Of a DNA stretch of 29,082 nt, positions 20,265 through 27,946 are shown piece by piece. Below the pieces are notes generated by a model. The model did not search any database, had not been told where the DNA came from, and saw only the letters and a list, made by a program, of their open reading frames with translations. The stretch comes from a virus, in IMG/VR virus record IMGVR_UViG_3300019871_000005, positions 1 through 29,082 of that record; one strand, written 5' to 3'. How positions within the stretch are numbered: position 1 is the first letter of the stretch; every line of letters starts with the position of its first letter. Both the position numbers and the translations under genes were made by a program.

Positions 20265-20672
20265 TTAGCCCCATGTCGGGACGGTGCCATCTGCCAGCTG
20301 ACCAGGCACAGCCCAGGTGAGTTCACCGCTGTCCGAGCGGGTCAGCGGGTAGTCGGTGTAGAGGCACTCGTTCGCCAGCGTCTTGCCACCGATACCGATC
20401 GACGTGGTCCGCAGAACGGACGTCGAAGGAACGGTCTTGAAGACGTCGTGGCTCAGGTTCGAGGCCACGTTGAAGACGCCGTTGAGGGTGATGGTGAAGT
20501 CCGCGAGCAGCACGAGGCGCTCGAATGCAGACTTGTCGATGCCGGTGACATCCTGGGTTGCGCGCGGGGTGGCGAACTCCAGGTTCGTAATGTCATTGCG
20601 AATATCACGCGGGGTTCCGGCACTGTCGTCCACGCTCAGCGTGGTCCACGCAAGGCCGCTCTGCTTGGCCAA
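20265..20672 (-). CDS. Tail protein, probable tail-tube subunit
   Basis: 135 residues from TTG 20672, eight bases after AAGGAAG; GTG at 20681 overlaps that site and is less likely. The sequence (AKQSGLAWTTLSVDDSAGTPRD cut here, then ATQDVTGIDKSAFERL and DFTITLNGVFN) resembles small actinophage tail-tube-type proteins with the beta barrel and a helix. Its place just before the chaperones and the terminator after it agree with an abundant tail protein. Whether this or the 254-residue gene is the main tube subunit is unclear. Confidence 0.65.
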   Translation of the reverse strand: MAKQSGLAWTTLSVDDSAGTPRDIRNDITNLEFATPRATQDVTGIDKSAFERLVLLADFTITLNGVFNVASNLSHDVFKTVPSTSVLRTTSIGIGGKTLANECLYTDYPLTRSDSGELTWAVPGQLADGTVPTWG

Positions 20673-20710
20673 GAGAATCACTTCCTTCTAATGGCCGCAG
20701 CCATTGCTCG

Positions 20711-21151
20711 TTAGCCCTGCTGGATCCGCTGAGCCAGTCGGTCCTGGTGCTCGGCGAAGTCCTCCTGCCAGTCCTCGGGCCGGGTGTGGCGGCGGACGTT
20801 GCCGGTGGGGTTGCCGCGCCAGTCGCCGTCGCGGGCGATGAAGATCTCCTGCTTGTCCAGGAGGCCGCGGTGCTCGCTGGCCCGGAAGCAGGGCTGACCG
20901 GCTTCGAAGATCAGCCAGTGTTCGTTCGCGCTGACGTCCAGTTCCGTGAACGTGCGGCCTGCGGTCCGGGCGGCGTGTGCCATCTCCGGCGGCAGGCCTT
21001 CCAGGCGCAGGCGCCAGCCCTTGAGGTAGTCCGGGCAGTTGACCTCCGCGCACGTCGCCGGGCGCCAGTGCGTCGAGAGGGGCGAGAGGATCTGGTAGGT
21101 CTTGTAGTCCTGGACCCGCCCCTGCGGGGGGATCCGGTTGATGTGGTGCAT
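20711..21151 (-). CDS. Hypothetical protein between tail genes
   Basis: 146 residues, ATG 21151 with GGGGAGA site. Trp/Arg-rich: THWRPATCAEVNCPDYLKGW near 27-46, GRTFTELDVSANEHWLIFEAG, and RRHTRPEDWQEDFAEHQDRL at the end. Two cysteines (CAEVNC) and a later one could bind metal. It is a recurrent kind of gene in Streptomyces-phage tail operons; function unknown. A much longer reading of this frame crosses the upstream gene and is rejected. Confidence 0.65.
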   Translation of the reverse strand: MHHINRIPPQGRVQDYKTYQILSPLSTHWRPATCAEVNCPDYLKGWRLRLEGLPPEMAHAARTAGRTFTELDVSANEHWLIFEAGQPCFRASEHRGLLDKQEIFIARDGDWRGNPTGNVRRHTRPEDWQEDFAEHQDRLAQRIQQG

Positions 21152-21174
21152 GGTTCTCCCCGGGTGAAGAGTGT

Positions 21175-21939
21175 TCAGAAGACGATTCCGGCGGTGTCGT
21201 TGCGGATGGCGGCGACCGAGAACTGGAGGTTGGTGAAGCCGCCGGTGGTCACCGTCGTGGCGCGGACGTAGCGGCGGATGGTCGCCGTGTTGCCCAGGGC
21301 GATCCGCTGGGCCTGACGTGCGGTCGTGGTGATCTGGGTGAAGGCGTAGGAGGCGACGTCGGCGAAGGTCACGTTGTCGGCGGAGTCCTGGATTTTGACC
21401 GTGGCGTCGGTTCCGGTGAAGCCGAAAACCTGGAGATAGGCCTGCCCGCCGAAGGACAGCGGTCCCGTGCCGAGGTCGACGCCGGTGCCGAGAGTTGCCG
21501 CGGTGTCTGTGCGGATCCCGGCGGTGAGGCCGACGCCCCACTCCAGTCCGAAGCTGTTGCAGTCGGCAGCGACCTTGATGGTGATCTTGCCGTCGTTGTC
21601 GCGGGACCAGTCGTAGTTGAGCTGCTTGCCGACCATGGAGGCGACAGCACCGCCCAGCGTGGTACCGCGGAAGTAGGAGAGGGAGACGTCTGCCGTCGGC
21701 AGCGGTGCGAGCACCGTGTGCTCGGTGAAGGTGATACCCACGGTGTCGGGGTTGAAGAACGACGTCCACTCGATGTGACCGTCCCGTAGGCCGCCGATCC
21801 GCTGGAACGCGTACTGGTTGATGGCGGTCACGTCGATGGGGGCGATACTTCCGCTGATGGTGTCGAGCGCTGCGGTATCGCCGGACAGGTCGTAACCCCC
21901 GACGTAAAAGTTGTCCCCAAGTCCGGAAGTCTTGGACAA
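21175..21939 (-). CDS. Major tail protein candidate, 254 residues
   Basis: TTG 21939 follows GAGGAGGG. The opening SKTSGLGDNFYVGGYDLSGD and DVTAINQYAFQRIGGLRDG are typical of actinophage tail-tube proteins; beta-rich throughout, with FGGQAYLQVFGFTGTDATVK and a C-terminal Ig-like domain ending TNLQFSVAAIRND. It is preceded by a terminator and followed by the hypothetical gene and second tail protein. Confidence 0.7.
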   Translation of the reverse strand: MSKTSGLGDNFYVGGYDLSGDTAALDTISGSIAPIDVTAINQYAFQRIGGLRDGHIEWTSFFNPDTVGITFTEHTVLAPLPTADVSLSYFRGTTLGGAVASMVGKQLNYDWSRDNDGKITIKVAADCNSFGLEWGVGLTAGIRTDTAATLGTGVDLGTGPLSFGGQAYLQVFGFTGTDATVKIQDSADNVTFADVASYAFTQITTTARQAQRIALGNTATIRRYVRATTVTTGGFTNLQFSVAAIRNDTAGIVF

Positions 21940-21961
21940 ATCGGCTGCCCTCCTCGGGACA

Positions 21962-21989
21962 TGAAAAAGGCCCGCATGTAGCGGGCCTT
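21962..21989 (-). terminator. Terminator after the tail terminator gene
   Basis: AAGGCCCGC-TACAT-GCGGGCCTT on the minus strand, 9 pairs, followed by TTTCATGTC. The same tail as the terminators at 20204 and 27331. Confidence 0.85.
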
Positions 21990-22004
21990 CTCAGTTGCAT
22001 TACG

Positions 22005-22460
22005 TCAGGGGGCCTGGTCCCACAGGTCGTCCACGACAACGGGGACGTTGATGGAGAAGACCCGGAACTCCTTGCCGTCGTGGTTCACGAAACCGGTACG
22101 GACTTGGACGCCGGTGCCGTGGGCGCCGAACACGTCGACGTGCCGGACCAGGCCGCCGAGGGTGAAGTCGCTCATGTACTCCCGCATCAGCGCATCCATC
22201 GCGATGACGAGGCCGGAGTCGGTGTCGTCGTAGGGCTCGGAGATGGTGCCGGAGTAGATCCGCACCTGGAACTGGATACGGATCGAGGTGGTCGCCAGAC
22301 CGGAGGATCTGACCGGCGTGATCTGCTCGATCCAGATTTCGCAGGACAGACCCTCGAACGCCGACTGCTTCGACTCGTGCTCGTTGACCTGCTGGAAGTA
22401 ACCGGTGCCCATGGCGTGGGAGACCATGGCGTTCAGAAGCGCGAGGATGTCGAGCGCCAT
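22005..22460 (-). CDS. Tail terminator / neck protein candidate
   Basis: 151 residues, ATG 22460 after GAGGGAGA. The start is helical (LDILALLNAMVSHAMGTGYF), then beta strands (TTSIRIQFQVRIYSGT, LVRHVDVFGAHGTG, EFRVFSINVPVVVDD), which is the pattern of gpU-like tail terminator rings. Position after the head-tail connectors and before the tail tube supports this. No sequence-level certainty. Confidence 0.6.
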   Translation of the reverse strand: MALDILALLNAMVSHAMGTGYFQQVNEHESKQSAFEGLSCEIWIEQITPVRSSGLATTSIRIQFQVRIYSGTISEPYDDTDSGLVIAMDALMREYMSDFTLGGLVRHVDVFGAHGTGVQVRTGFVNHDGKEFRVFSINVPVVVDDLWDQAP

Positions 22461-22470
22461 GGTCTCCCTC

Positions 22471-22863
22471 TCAGATCAGCTTTCCCTCCGCGCGGTAGCG
22501 GCGCAGGATGCGGCGGGCGATATTCCCGCGCCTGGCCTGGACCTCTTGCTCGGCGCGCTGCCGGGAGTGGTAGCCCTCGAACCGCCTGCGCGGGGTGTAG
22601 GCGCCCGTTTCGAGCCAGTCGCCGTAGATGACACCGTGGTCGTGGACCTCGTAGCGGGTGGGTTCGATCTCCCGCTTGTCGATCTTCGTCCAGTAGTACG
22701 GCGTCGGGTGACGGACGGATCCCTTGAGGTTGTTGACCCAGGTGTCCTTGGCGGAGTCGGCGATCGCCGAGGCGACGTCATGCGAGTACTCGGCGGCTTG
22801 ACGTGCCAGACGTCCATCACTGGCCGGGCCGCGGATACGCGAGGTGAAGCGGATCTCCCACAT
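22471..22863 (-). CDS. HK97 gp10-like head-tail connector
   Basis: 130 residues. ATG overlaps the stop of the upstream gene (TGATG). Features of the gp10-like family: an N-terminal strand, helix with DVASAIADSAKDTW, TPYYWTKID, then HGVIYGDWLETGAYTPRRRFEGYHS with a basic C terminus. It likely closes the neck between the portal side and the tail terminator. Confidence 0.65.
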   Translation of the reverse strand: MWEIRFTSRIRGPASDGRLARQAAEYSHDVASAIADSAKDTWVNNLKGSVRHPTPYYWTKIDKREIEPTRYEVHDHGVIYGDWLETGAYTPRRRFEGYHSRQRAEQEVQARRGNIARRILRRYRAEGKLI

Positions 22864-23939
22864 CAGATGGTCCTTGTCCGGGCCTTGCGGCCGTACTGCT
22901 GATAGACCGAGTCACGCAGGTCGAGGATCGCGTCCATGGACGCCGAACGCTTCGCCGTACCACCGAAGTTCGAGGACGCGGACATGGTGCGGAACCATCC
23001 GGTCTGCTCCTGCATCAGCTCGTGAATCGCTTCGGTCGTGTTCAGCTGCCGCACACCCGCCGGGGGATTCCAGACGGAGATCGTGGCGCCGGTGAGGTGG
23101 GTGGCGGCCGTCGTACCGAAGGCACCGCGCCGCACCGTAAGGGTGCGCACCGCGTAGACGTGGACACCGGTGGCGTGGACAGCCAGGACCGTACCGTCGT
23201 ACGCCCGGATCACGGTGAGATTGTTGCCGGTGATGTCGACGATCAGCATGCGCTCACCGTCGAGGGTGATGATCTCCTCGATGGCGAACGCGGCTCCGCT
23301 GACCACGGGCAACACCACGTCGTCCTTGCGGGCGGCCAGACCACTGCCGCCCAGAACCTGGCCGGTGTCGAGCTGGGAACGGCCCTGGACCAGCAGCCGT
23401 TCACTGTCGATGCGCAGGATCGACCCCACACCGATCTCGGCAGAGGCCTCGGCATCCACATCCAGACCGGTCTCCACGGCGTCCAGGGCCTCGGCCGTGG
23501 TGCCCATGACGATCTCGTCCAGGGAATAACCCCACAGGCCCTCGATCGAGACGGCCTGCTGGTAGGTGGATCCCGAACTCAGCGCCGACGACGAGGAGAT
23601 GTTGATCTCCATGCGGTCGTACGGCGGCCCGACCCGGTTCGGCTCAAGGTTGTAGTTGCCCGCAGGGACGACCACACCGCCGGAGGTGACCGTCGTCGCG
23701 GAAATCAGCTCCGTGTCGTCCAGCCACAAACGCCACGGCACAGCTCCCTGGTCACCGGGCCAGTCGAAGTACTTGGTATCGACATACGGGTAGAAAGTCC
23801 GGTGGCACAGACCGTCCACACGCCGCGCCGCCGACTCGATACAGCGGTCGATCTGCCGGTCGTTACGCGCCGTGGCGGCAATATCCAGCCCCCGCTTGAT
23901 GATTTCACGGGTGGTGTAGACGCCGGTCGTGATAGCCAT
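22863..23939 (-). CDS. Head-tail adaptor (gp6-like) with extended beta domain
   Basis: 358 residues from ATG 23939. The first 75 residues (TTREIIKRGLDI, RQIDRCIESAARRVDGLCHRTFYP) match gp6-like connector proteins, which form the ring below the portal. Long inserted beta segments follow (residues 75-290; ERLLVQGRSQLDTGQ, AIEEIITLDGERMLIVDI), then a C-terminal helix (SMDAILDLRDSVYQQYG). Much longer than the usual 100-residue adaptor. Two bases separate the ATG from the stop of the small gene before it. Confidence 0.65.
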   Translation of the reverse strand: MAITTGVYTTREIIKRGLDIAATARNDRQIDRCIESAARRVDGLCHRTFYPYVDTKYFDWPGDQGAVPWRLWLDDTELISATTVTSGGVVVPAGNYNLEPNRVGPPYDRMEINISSSSALSSGSTYQQAVSIEGLWGYSLDEIVMGTTAEALDAVETGLDVDAEASAEIGVGSILRIDSERLLVQGRSQLDTGQVLGGSGLAARKDDVVLPVVSGAAFAIEEIITLDGERMLIVDITGNNLTVIRAYDGTVLAVHATGVHVYAVRTLTVRRGAFGTTAATHLTGATISVWNPPAGVRQLNTTEAIHELMQEQTGWFRTMSASSNFGGTAKRSASMDAILDLRDSVYQQYGRKARTRTI

Positions 23940-23940
23940 G

Positions 23941-24081
23941 TCAGGCCTCCTCGTCCACACTCTCCGCAGGGGCGTCCACTTCCAGGGCAACAAGCCGCGC
24001 ACGCAGGTCAGCGTTCTCCCGCTGCGTCACATACAGGTCCAAGAGGACGTTCTTGAAGTCCTCGACGCTCAAACCGCTCAT
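23941..24081 (-). CDS. Tiny coiled-coil protein, 46 residues
   Basis: ATG 24081 overlaps the previous stop as ATGA; its TGA (23943-23941) is followed one base later by the adaptor ATG. Product: MSGLSVEDFKNVLLDLY, VTQRENADLRARLVALE, and an acidic tail. An amphipathic helix with heptad leucines. Tight coupling on both sides argues that it is translated. It may be a connector chaperone or scaffold remnant; no family known. Confidence 0.65.
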   Translation of the reverse strand: MSGLSVEDFKNVLLDLYVTQRENADLRARLVALEVDAPAESVDEEA

Positions 24082-24869
24082 GCCGCCGTCGAGTCCGTGA
24101 CGAGCCCGTAGGCGACCAGCGCCGCCATGATCGAAGCGACCGCCGCGTTACCGCCCTTGGCACCAGTCACCGTCTGCTTGCCGACGGCCGCCGTGCCGAA
24201 GAAACCGATCGTGTTCGCCGCACCGTCCAGCGTGTGCTTCGTCGCCCCATACAAGGCGTCGACGAACTCGACCTTGCCCGCGACCTGCACGTTCTGCGCA
24301 TCGGCGGACATCCGCAAGTAGGAACGCTGCGTCCCGTTGAACGCCGCGCCCGACCAGTTCGAGATGACCAGGTCCGCACCGGTGGCTTCGAGGTCCAGAC
24401 CACCGCCGTCCTGCCTCAGCCGGTAGCCCTTGGTCGTACCGTCGATCGTCAGATTCCCGTTGTGCAGCGTGGTATTGCCACCCACACCCCCGGTCAAGGT
24501 AGTCAGCCCAGCAACCGCCAGAGTGGTACCGACCACCACGCCCGTCGTCGTCGTCACCGACGTGACACTGATGTTCCCGCTGACCGGAAACGACCCAGTG
24601 GTGACAGCCCCCGTGTTGTCGACCTCGAACACCAGCGTGTTACCGGCGTTGTACAACCGCACCAACGGACCCGCCGCCCTGGCACGGATCGCCGGTGCCT
24701 CCGTGTTGTCGGAGACGACATTGATACCCGCACCCACACCGGACCGGGCACCCTGGGTCACCTGCACCGCATGACAACTGGTCTGCGCACCGACCGGACT
24801 CTGCCGCACAGTGAAAGCGGTCTGCCCCGGATCAGTGTTACGGAGATCGGTCACCGAGTTGATCGCCAC
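24078..24869 (-). CDS. Virion protein, head-fibre-like
   Basis: 263 residues, GTG 24869 after GGAGGGGG. Repetitive beta sequence rich in Thr/Gly/Val (GNISVTSVTTTTG, GGVGGNTTLHNGNLTIDGTTKG), the kind found in head or tail fibre shafts. C-terminal residues 225-263 form an Ala-rich helix (KGGNAAVASIMAALVAYGLV), common in phage hypothetical structural proteins. Located among head genes before the connector, so a head decoration or fibre is more likely than a tail fibre. Confidence 0.6.
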   Translation of the reverse strand: MAINSVTDLRNTDPGQTAFTVRQSPVGAQTSCHAVQVTQGARSGVGAGINVVSDNTEAPAIRARAAGPLVRLYNAGNTLVFEVDNTGAVTTGSFPVSGNISVTSVTTTTGVVVGTTLAVAGLTTLTGGVGGNTTLHNGNLTIDGTTKGYRLRQDGGGLDLEATGADLVISNWSGAAFNGTQRSYLRMSADAQNVQVAGKVEFVDALYGATKHTLDGAANTIGFFGTAAVGKQTVTGAKGGNAAVASIMAALVAYGLVTDSTAA

Positions 24870-24884
24870 AGTGACCCCCTCCGA

Positions 24885-25073
24885 TCAGATGAGACGCCGC
24901 TGCTGCGGCCAGCGGTAATCACCCAGCGGGCAGTACTTCCCGCCGGGCTGACTGCGCGGAGTGTCCCGCAACGGCTCCCCGTCATAAGGACAGGCCAACG
25001 GCGGCTCCGTACGCTCCTGCACGATCCACGCCACCGCCTCGGCCTTGATGTCGACAAGCTGCCACCAGGACAT
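24885..25073 (-). CDS. Small CPYD-type zinc-motif protein
   Basis: 62 residues. MSWWQLVDIKAEAVAW, then PLACPYDGEPL and KYCPLGDYRWPQ. Such short proteins with two Cys and a conserved DG-EPL / G-YRWP pattern are frequent in actinophage head modules, usually just before the connectors. It may bind metal with a partner. ATG lies three bases after the previous stop. Confidence 0.7.
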   Translation of the reverse strand: MSWWQLVDIKAEAVAWIVQERTEPPLACPYDGEPLRDTPRSQPGGKYCPLGDYRWPQQRRLI

Positions 25074-25076
25074 GAC

Positions 25077-25715
25077 TCACTCCGCCGACGGCTCGGACGC
25101 AGCCGCGGAATCGTCCTCCCGCAACCGCTCAGCGACCTGCGCCTTCGTCCCGTAGGACGGCACACCGCGCCCGTCCGCCGCAGCCCGCAGCTCCGCCAGC
25201 GTCAGCCCCGCATACGGATCGACATCCGGCCCGGCCAGGAGCACCGCGTCCTCGGCATACGCCTCGACCGACACCGCCGCCAGCGCCTCACCGACAACCT
25301 CATCGGCAACGACTTCATTGGTGCGCCCCAGGCCGTCCTCGGCAACGACCTGGGGCGACTGGTCGGCGACCGCAGCCGGGGAGACGTCTGCGGCACCGAC
25401 ATCCGTCGGCCCGCGTCCTACATGGTTCTTCGGCATCGGCTCCTCCTCAGGAGGCCAGGAGACCGGCACACGACCACCACACGAGGCGCAGGCCAGTGTC
25501 GGAAGACTAAGAAGCCCGGACGTCACGGACTGCAGACGAACCGTCCACGGCCCGCGCCCACAACCCGGGCACGTGAGAGAGACGAACAGAGGAAGCCGCT
25601 TCGACACGACTCCCCCCTCATCCACGGAACTGGCGCTGCCACAATGCGGACACGCCGACAGATCGAGCGCATACACCGTCGAACAATCGGCACAGGTACG
25701 CAGGTTGACAGACAT
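25077..25715 (-). CDS. Zinc-ribbon protein with C-terminal SAP-like domain
   Basis: 212 residues. Four CxxC pairs in the first 80 residues (CADCS, CPHCG, CPGCG, CASCG) suggest two zinc ribbons. A low-complexity Val/Ala/Glu region follows, then LTLAELRAAADGRGVPSYGTK near 170-195, a SAP/HeH-type DNA-binding helix pair seen in phage head-operon proteins. An internal Met (MPKNHVGRG) could start a shorter form with only the SAP part. GGAGTAGCTG precedes the ATG. Confidence 0.65.
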   Translation of the reverse strand: MSVNLRTCADCSTVYALDLSACPHCGSASSVDEGGVVSKRLPLFVSLTCPGCGRGPWTVRLQSVTSGLLSLPTLACASCGGRVPVSWPPEEEPMPKNHVGRGPTDVGAADVSPAAVADQSPQVVAEDGLGRTNEVVADEVVGEALAAVSVEAYAEDAVLLAGPDVDPYAGLTLAELRAAADGRGVPSYGTKAQVAERLREDDSAAASEPSAE

Positions 25716-25736
25716 CAGCTACTCCGAGGTGATTGA

Positions 25737-26195
25737 TCAGGCGGCGACAACCGTCGCGCCGGTGTCGATGGGCCAGTACGCCAGCGTCCACTTCACCGAA
25801 CCGGTATTGGACGCCGCGCAGTCCAGCAGGACACTCCCGGGCTTCAGCACCAGCGGAAGCGCCAACACCTTGTTGCTCGGAAGGAAGTTGAGCGCGTCCT
25901 GAAGAACGGTGGCGGCCGTGCCGGTGATGGAGTACATCGTCCCGACGGCATCCGCCGTGATGTCAGTGGTGCCGCACAGATCCTGCGTGGCCCCGGCATC
26001 GGTCGGATCGAAAGTGAGCTTCGTAGCGTTGGCCTGGGTCTGGACGACCGTGGTCACCTCGCCGATGATCGACGTCACGACAACACGACCACCGGCGACG
26101 GTGAACAGGGCCCCGGCAGCACTCTGAGGGAGCGCTGCCGTAGCCCGTTCCACCTTCGCCCCCAAAGACCCTCCGGCCCTGAGGATGACGCTCAT
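25737..26195 (-). CDS. Virion decoration-like protein B
   Basis: 152 residues, all-beta. LFTVAGGRVVVTSIIGEVTTV and VKWTLAYWPIDTGATVV parallel the upstream neighbour (FTVTGGEILVTSFYLKVTT; VTAYVNWVPLTVGALLV), so the two are tandem paralogues. Its ATG is one base after that gene's stop. Location in the head module suggests a head spike or decoration protein; no direct evidence. Confidence 0.62.
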   Translation of the reverse strand: MSVILRAGGSLGAKVERATAALPQSAAGALFTVAGGRVVVTSIIGEVTTVVQTQANATKLTFDPTDAGATQDLCGTTDITADAVGTMYSITGTAATVLQDALNFLPSNKVLALPLVLKPGSVLLDCAASNTGSVKWTLAYWPIDTGATVVAA

Positions 26196-26196
26196 G

Positions 26197-26679
26197 TCAC
26201 TGAGCGACCAGCAGGGCGCCCACGGTCAGCGGCACCCAGTTGACATAGGCGGTGACGGCGCCGTTCACGGACGACGCACCCACCAGGTTGATCGCACCGG
26301 TCGTGACCGGCAGATTCACCAGAGCCGGACCGCCCTTCACGAACACGCGCGTGAAGACGGCACCATTGGTCGCCGGATCCGCGATACGACCGTCCACACC
26401 GATCGTGGTACCCGCGACGGAGTCCGTGGTACCCAGGTCAGTGGCCGCCACGACAGTGACAGCATCACCAGTCGTCGGAGCCGTCGACAGCGCCAGCGTG
26501 CCACCGTTGGTCGTGATCGACGTGGTCACCTTCAGGTAGAACGAGGTCACCAGGATCTCGCCACCAGTCACGGTGAACAGGCCGAACGTGGCCGCGGACA
26601 GTGTGCCCGTCGCCTTGGAAACTGTGTTGCTGCCCAGGACCAGGCTACGAACCTGCTCACCCTGAATGAGAGTGCTCAT
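26197..26679 (-). CDS. Virion decoration-like protein A
   Basis: 160 residues with GGGGGC upstream of the ATG. All-beta Thr/Val/Gly-rich sequence sharing pattern with the following gene. Regular spacing of short strands (GGPALVNLPVTTGAINLVG) fits a beta-sandwich trimer such as capsid decoration proteins. Function inferred only from fold pattern and place. Confidence 0.62.
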   Translation of the reverse strand: MSTLIQGEQVRSLVLGSNTVSKATGTLSAATFGLFTVTGGEILVTSFYLKVTTSITTNGGTLALSTAPTTGDAVTVVAATDLGTTDSVAGTTIGVDGRIADPATNGAVFTRVFVKGGPALVNLPVTTGAINLVGASSVNGAVTAYVNWVPLTVGALLVAQ

Positions 26680-26694
26680 GAGTCAAGCCCCCTA

Positions 26695-27216
26695 TCAGGC
26701 GTTCGGGTTGGCAAGGTTCTGCGGCTTGCGCATCACCTCAAGGCCGTGACGGATATACAGCGCGCAGCCCAGCTTGGTCGCACCCGGCTGCGGAATGTTC
26801 ACGCTGATCCACTCGAAGCCGTCCGACAGCTGCTCGGCACGAACCTCGATGACCACGACCTGCGAGTGCTCCGCCGACGTACCCGCACCACCGGTGTCGG
26901 CGATCTCCGACGCAGCGGACTGCGAGACCTCCGCCCACGTGGTCGCGGCCGTCAGGGACAGCGCGTCCTTGATGTAGTACTTGGTGACGATGTCCAGGTC
27001 CTGGATCGTGCCACCGGTTGCGGCGTTCGACTCCTGAACGTCCACCGCGAGGTCGGACGCCGCCGTACCGATCGACGCGAAGATGACGATGCTCACCGCA
27101 CGGCAGTCCTTGAGGTGGACCCGCTCACCGGTATTGCCCGCCGTGTTGAGGTTGACAGGAACGATGGCCGGGACGATGTCATAAAGCCGTCCCAGGCCAA
27201 ATGCGCCAGTGGTCAT
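26695..27216 (-). CDS. Capsid-associated virion protein
   Basis: 173 residues after an excellent AAGGAGAG site. Contents: AGNTGERVHLKDCRAVSIVIFAS, SDLAVDVQESNAATGG, and FEWISVNIPQPG; a beta-rich fold known in phage structural proteins near the capsid gene, with a C-terminal basic tail (VMRKPQNLANPNA). It starts a new segment after the terminator at 27331, so it may have its own promoter in the 120-base leader. Likely a minor capsid or decoration protein. Confidence 0.62.
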   Translation of the reverse strand: MTTGAFGLGRLYDIVPAIVPVNLNTAGNTGERVHLKDCRAVSIVIFASIGTAASDLAVDVQESNAATGGTIQDLDIVTKYYIKDALSLTAATTWAEVSQSAASEIADTGGAGTSAEHSQVVVIEVRAEQLSDGFEWISVNIPQPGATKLGCALYIRHGLEVMRKPQNLANPNA

Positions 27217-27273
27217 TTCTTCTCTCCTTGAGAAAGCCGAGACGGGCGGGGGATTAATGCCGCTCGTCCCATG

Positions 27274-27305
27274 ACTCCCGGTTGGGTATCAATGCGCACG
27301 GGAGT
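27274..27305. repeat. 7-bp inverted repeat in the leader at 27217-27330
   Basis: ACTCCCG (27274-27280) and CGGGAGT (27299-27305) in the leader before the capsid-associated gene. It could be a leader hairpin or operator. No clear promoter was found next to it. Confidence 0.3.
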
Positions 27306-27330
27306 TGTGCAGTGCCACAGCGCAAAGTGG

Positions 27331-27363
27331 CATGAAAAAGGACCCCGACGAATCGGGGCCCTT
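27331..27363 (-). terminator. Terminator after the endonuclease gene
   Basis: On the minus strand AAGGG, then CCCCGA-TTCG-TCGGGG with one mismatch to CCTT, followed by TTTTTCATG. The stable TTCG tetraloop is notable. It separates the endonuclease from the rest of the head genes. Confidence 0.82.
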
Positions 27364-27379
27364 CGTTCCCGGGAAGGAG

Positions 27380-27913
27380 TTAGCGCTCCTTCAGTCTTGT
27401 CTGAGCCGCTTCGAGAGCGCCAGCAACACGACGCATGAGAGCCGGGTCGTCATTGAAGCGCCCGATCCCCCAGTTGCAGTTGTCACACGCCAGACCCCGT
27501 ATGCATGCCCCGCAGGTCCGTTCACCTGAGCAGCAGGAGTGATCGTGGTCGACGTGCGGGGTGTTGGCTTTGCCCTCGCCGAACTTCCGCTGGCACAAGT
27601 AGCAGCGGTTGTCCTGCTCGTCGAGCATCGATCGCCACTCAGCGAGCGTCAGGTTGTATTTGTACGCCAGCCGATGATCTGGGTTACGCGCCTGCCAACG
27701 ACGAGTTGCTCGCCGAGTCGGCTCAGGATCCGCTGCTCGAATCTTGCGGGCCATGTCCCGGTTGTACGTCTTACGCACTTCGGGGTCGTCCCAGTTGATG
27801 CGGCGCTGCTTGTTGTGCTTCCCGCAGGCGCAACCCGTGGGGCACTTCTTCTTGGGGGCCGGGGTGTGCTTGAGACAAGTACACCCCGGCACGCACTTCG
27901 CTCGTCCTGTCAC
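27380..27913 (-). CDS. Endonuclease VII-family (HNH) free-standing endonuclease
   Basis: 177 residues from GTG 27913. The catalytic module is clear: CYLC near 103-106, HVDHDH, then RGLACDNCNWGIG, the zinc and ββα-metal layout of recombination endonuclease VII relatives. The N terminus has two small cysteine motifs (CVPGCTCLKH, CPTGCACGKH) found in phage homing-type nucleases. It lies between the capsid gene and other virion genes, with its own promoter and terminator, which fits a mobile homing endonuclease rather than a dedicated junction resolvase. Confidence 0.88.
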   Translation of the reverse strand: MTGRAKCVPGCTCLKHTPAPKKKCPTGCACGKHNKQRRINWDDPEVRKTYNRDMARKIRAADPEPTRRATRRWQARNPDHRLAYKYNLTLAEWRSMLDEQDNRCYLCQRKFGEGKANTPHVDHDHSCCSGERTCGACIRGLACDNCNWGIGRFNDDPALMRRVAGALEAAQTRLKER

Positions 27914-27919
27914 GCTTGC

Positions 27920-27928
27920 ATTCTATCA
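27920..27928 (-). promoter_or_regulatory. Extended -10 promoter, leaderless endonuclease mRNA
   Basis: On the minus strand TGA-TAGAAT (27928-27920) is an extended -10 box; six bases later comes GTG 27913 with no SD, so the transcript should begin at the start codon. It lies in the 33-base gap after the capsid stop. Confidence 0.6.
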
Positions 27929-27946
27929 AAGGCAAGCGGGCTCAGA

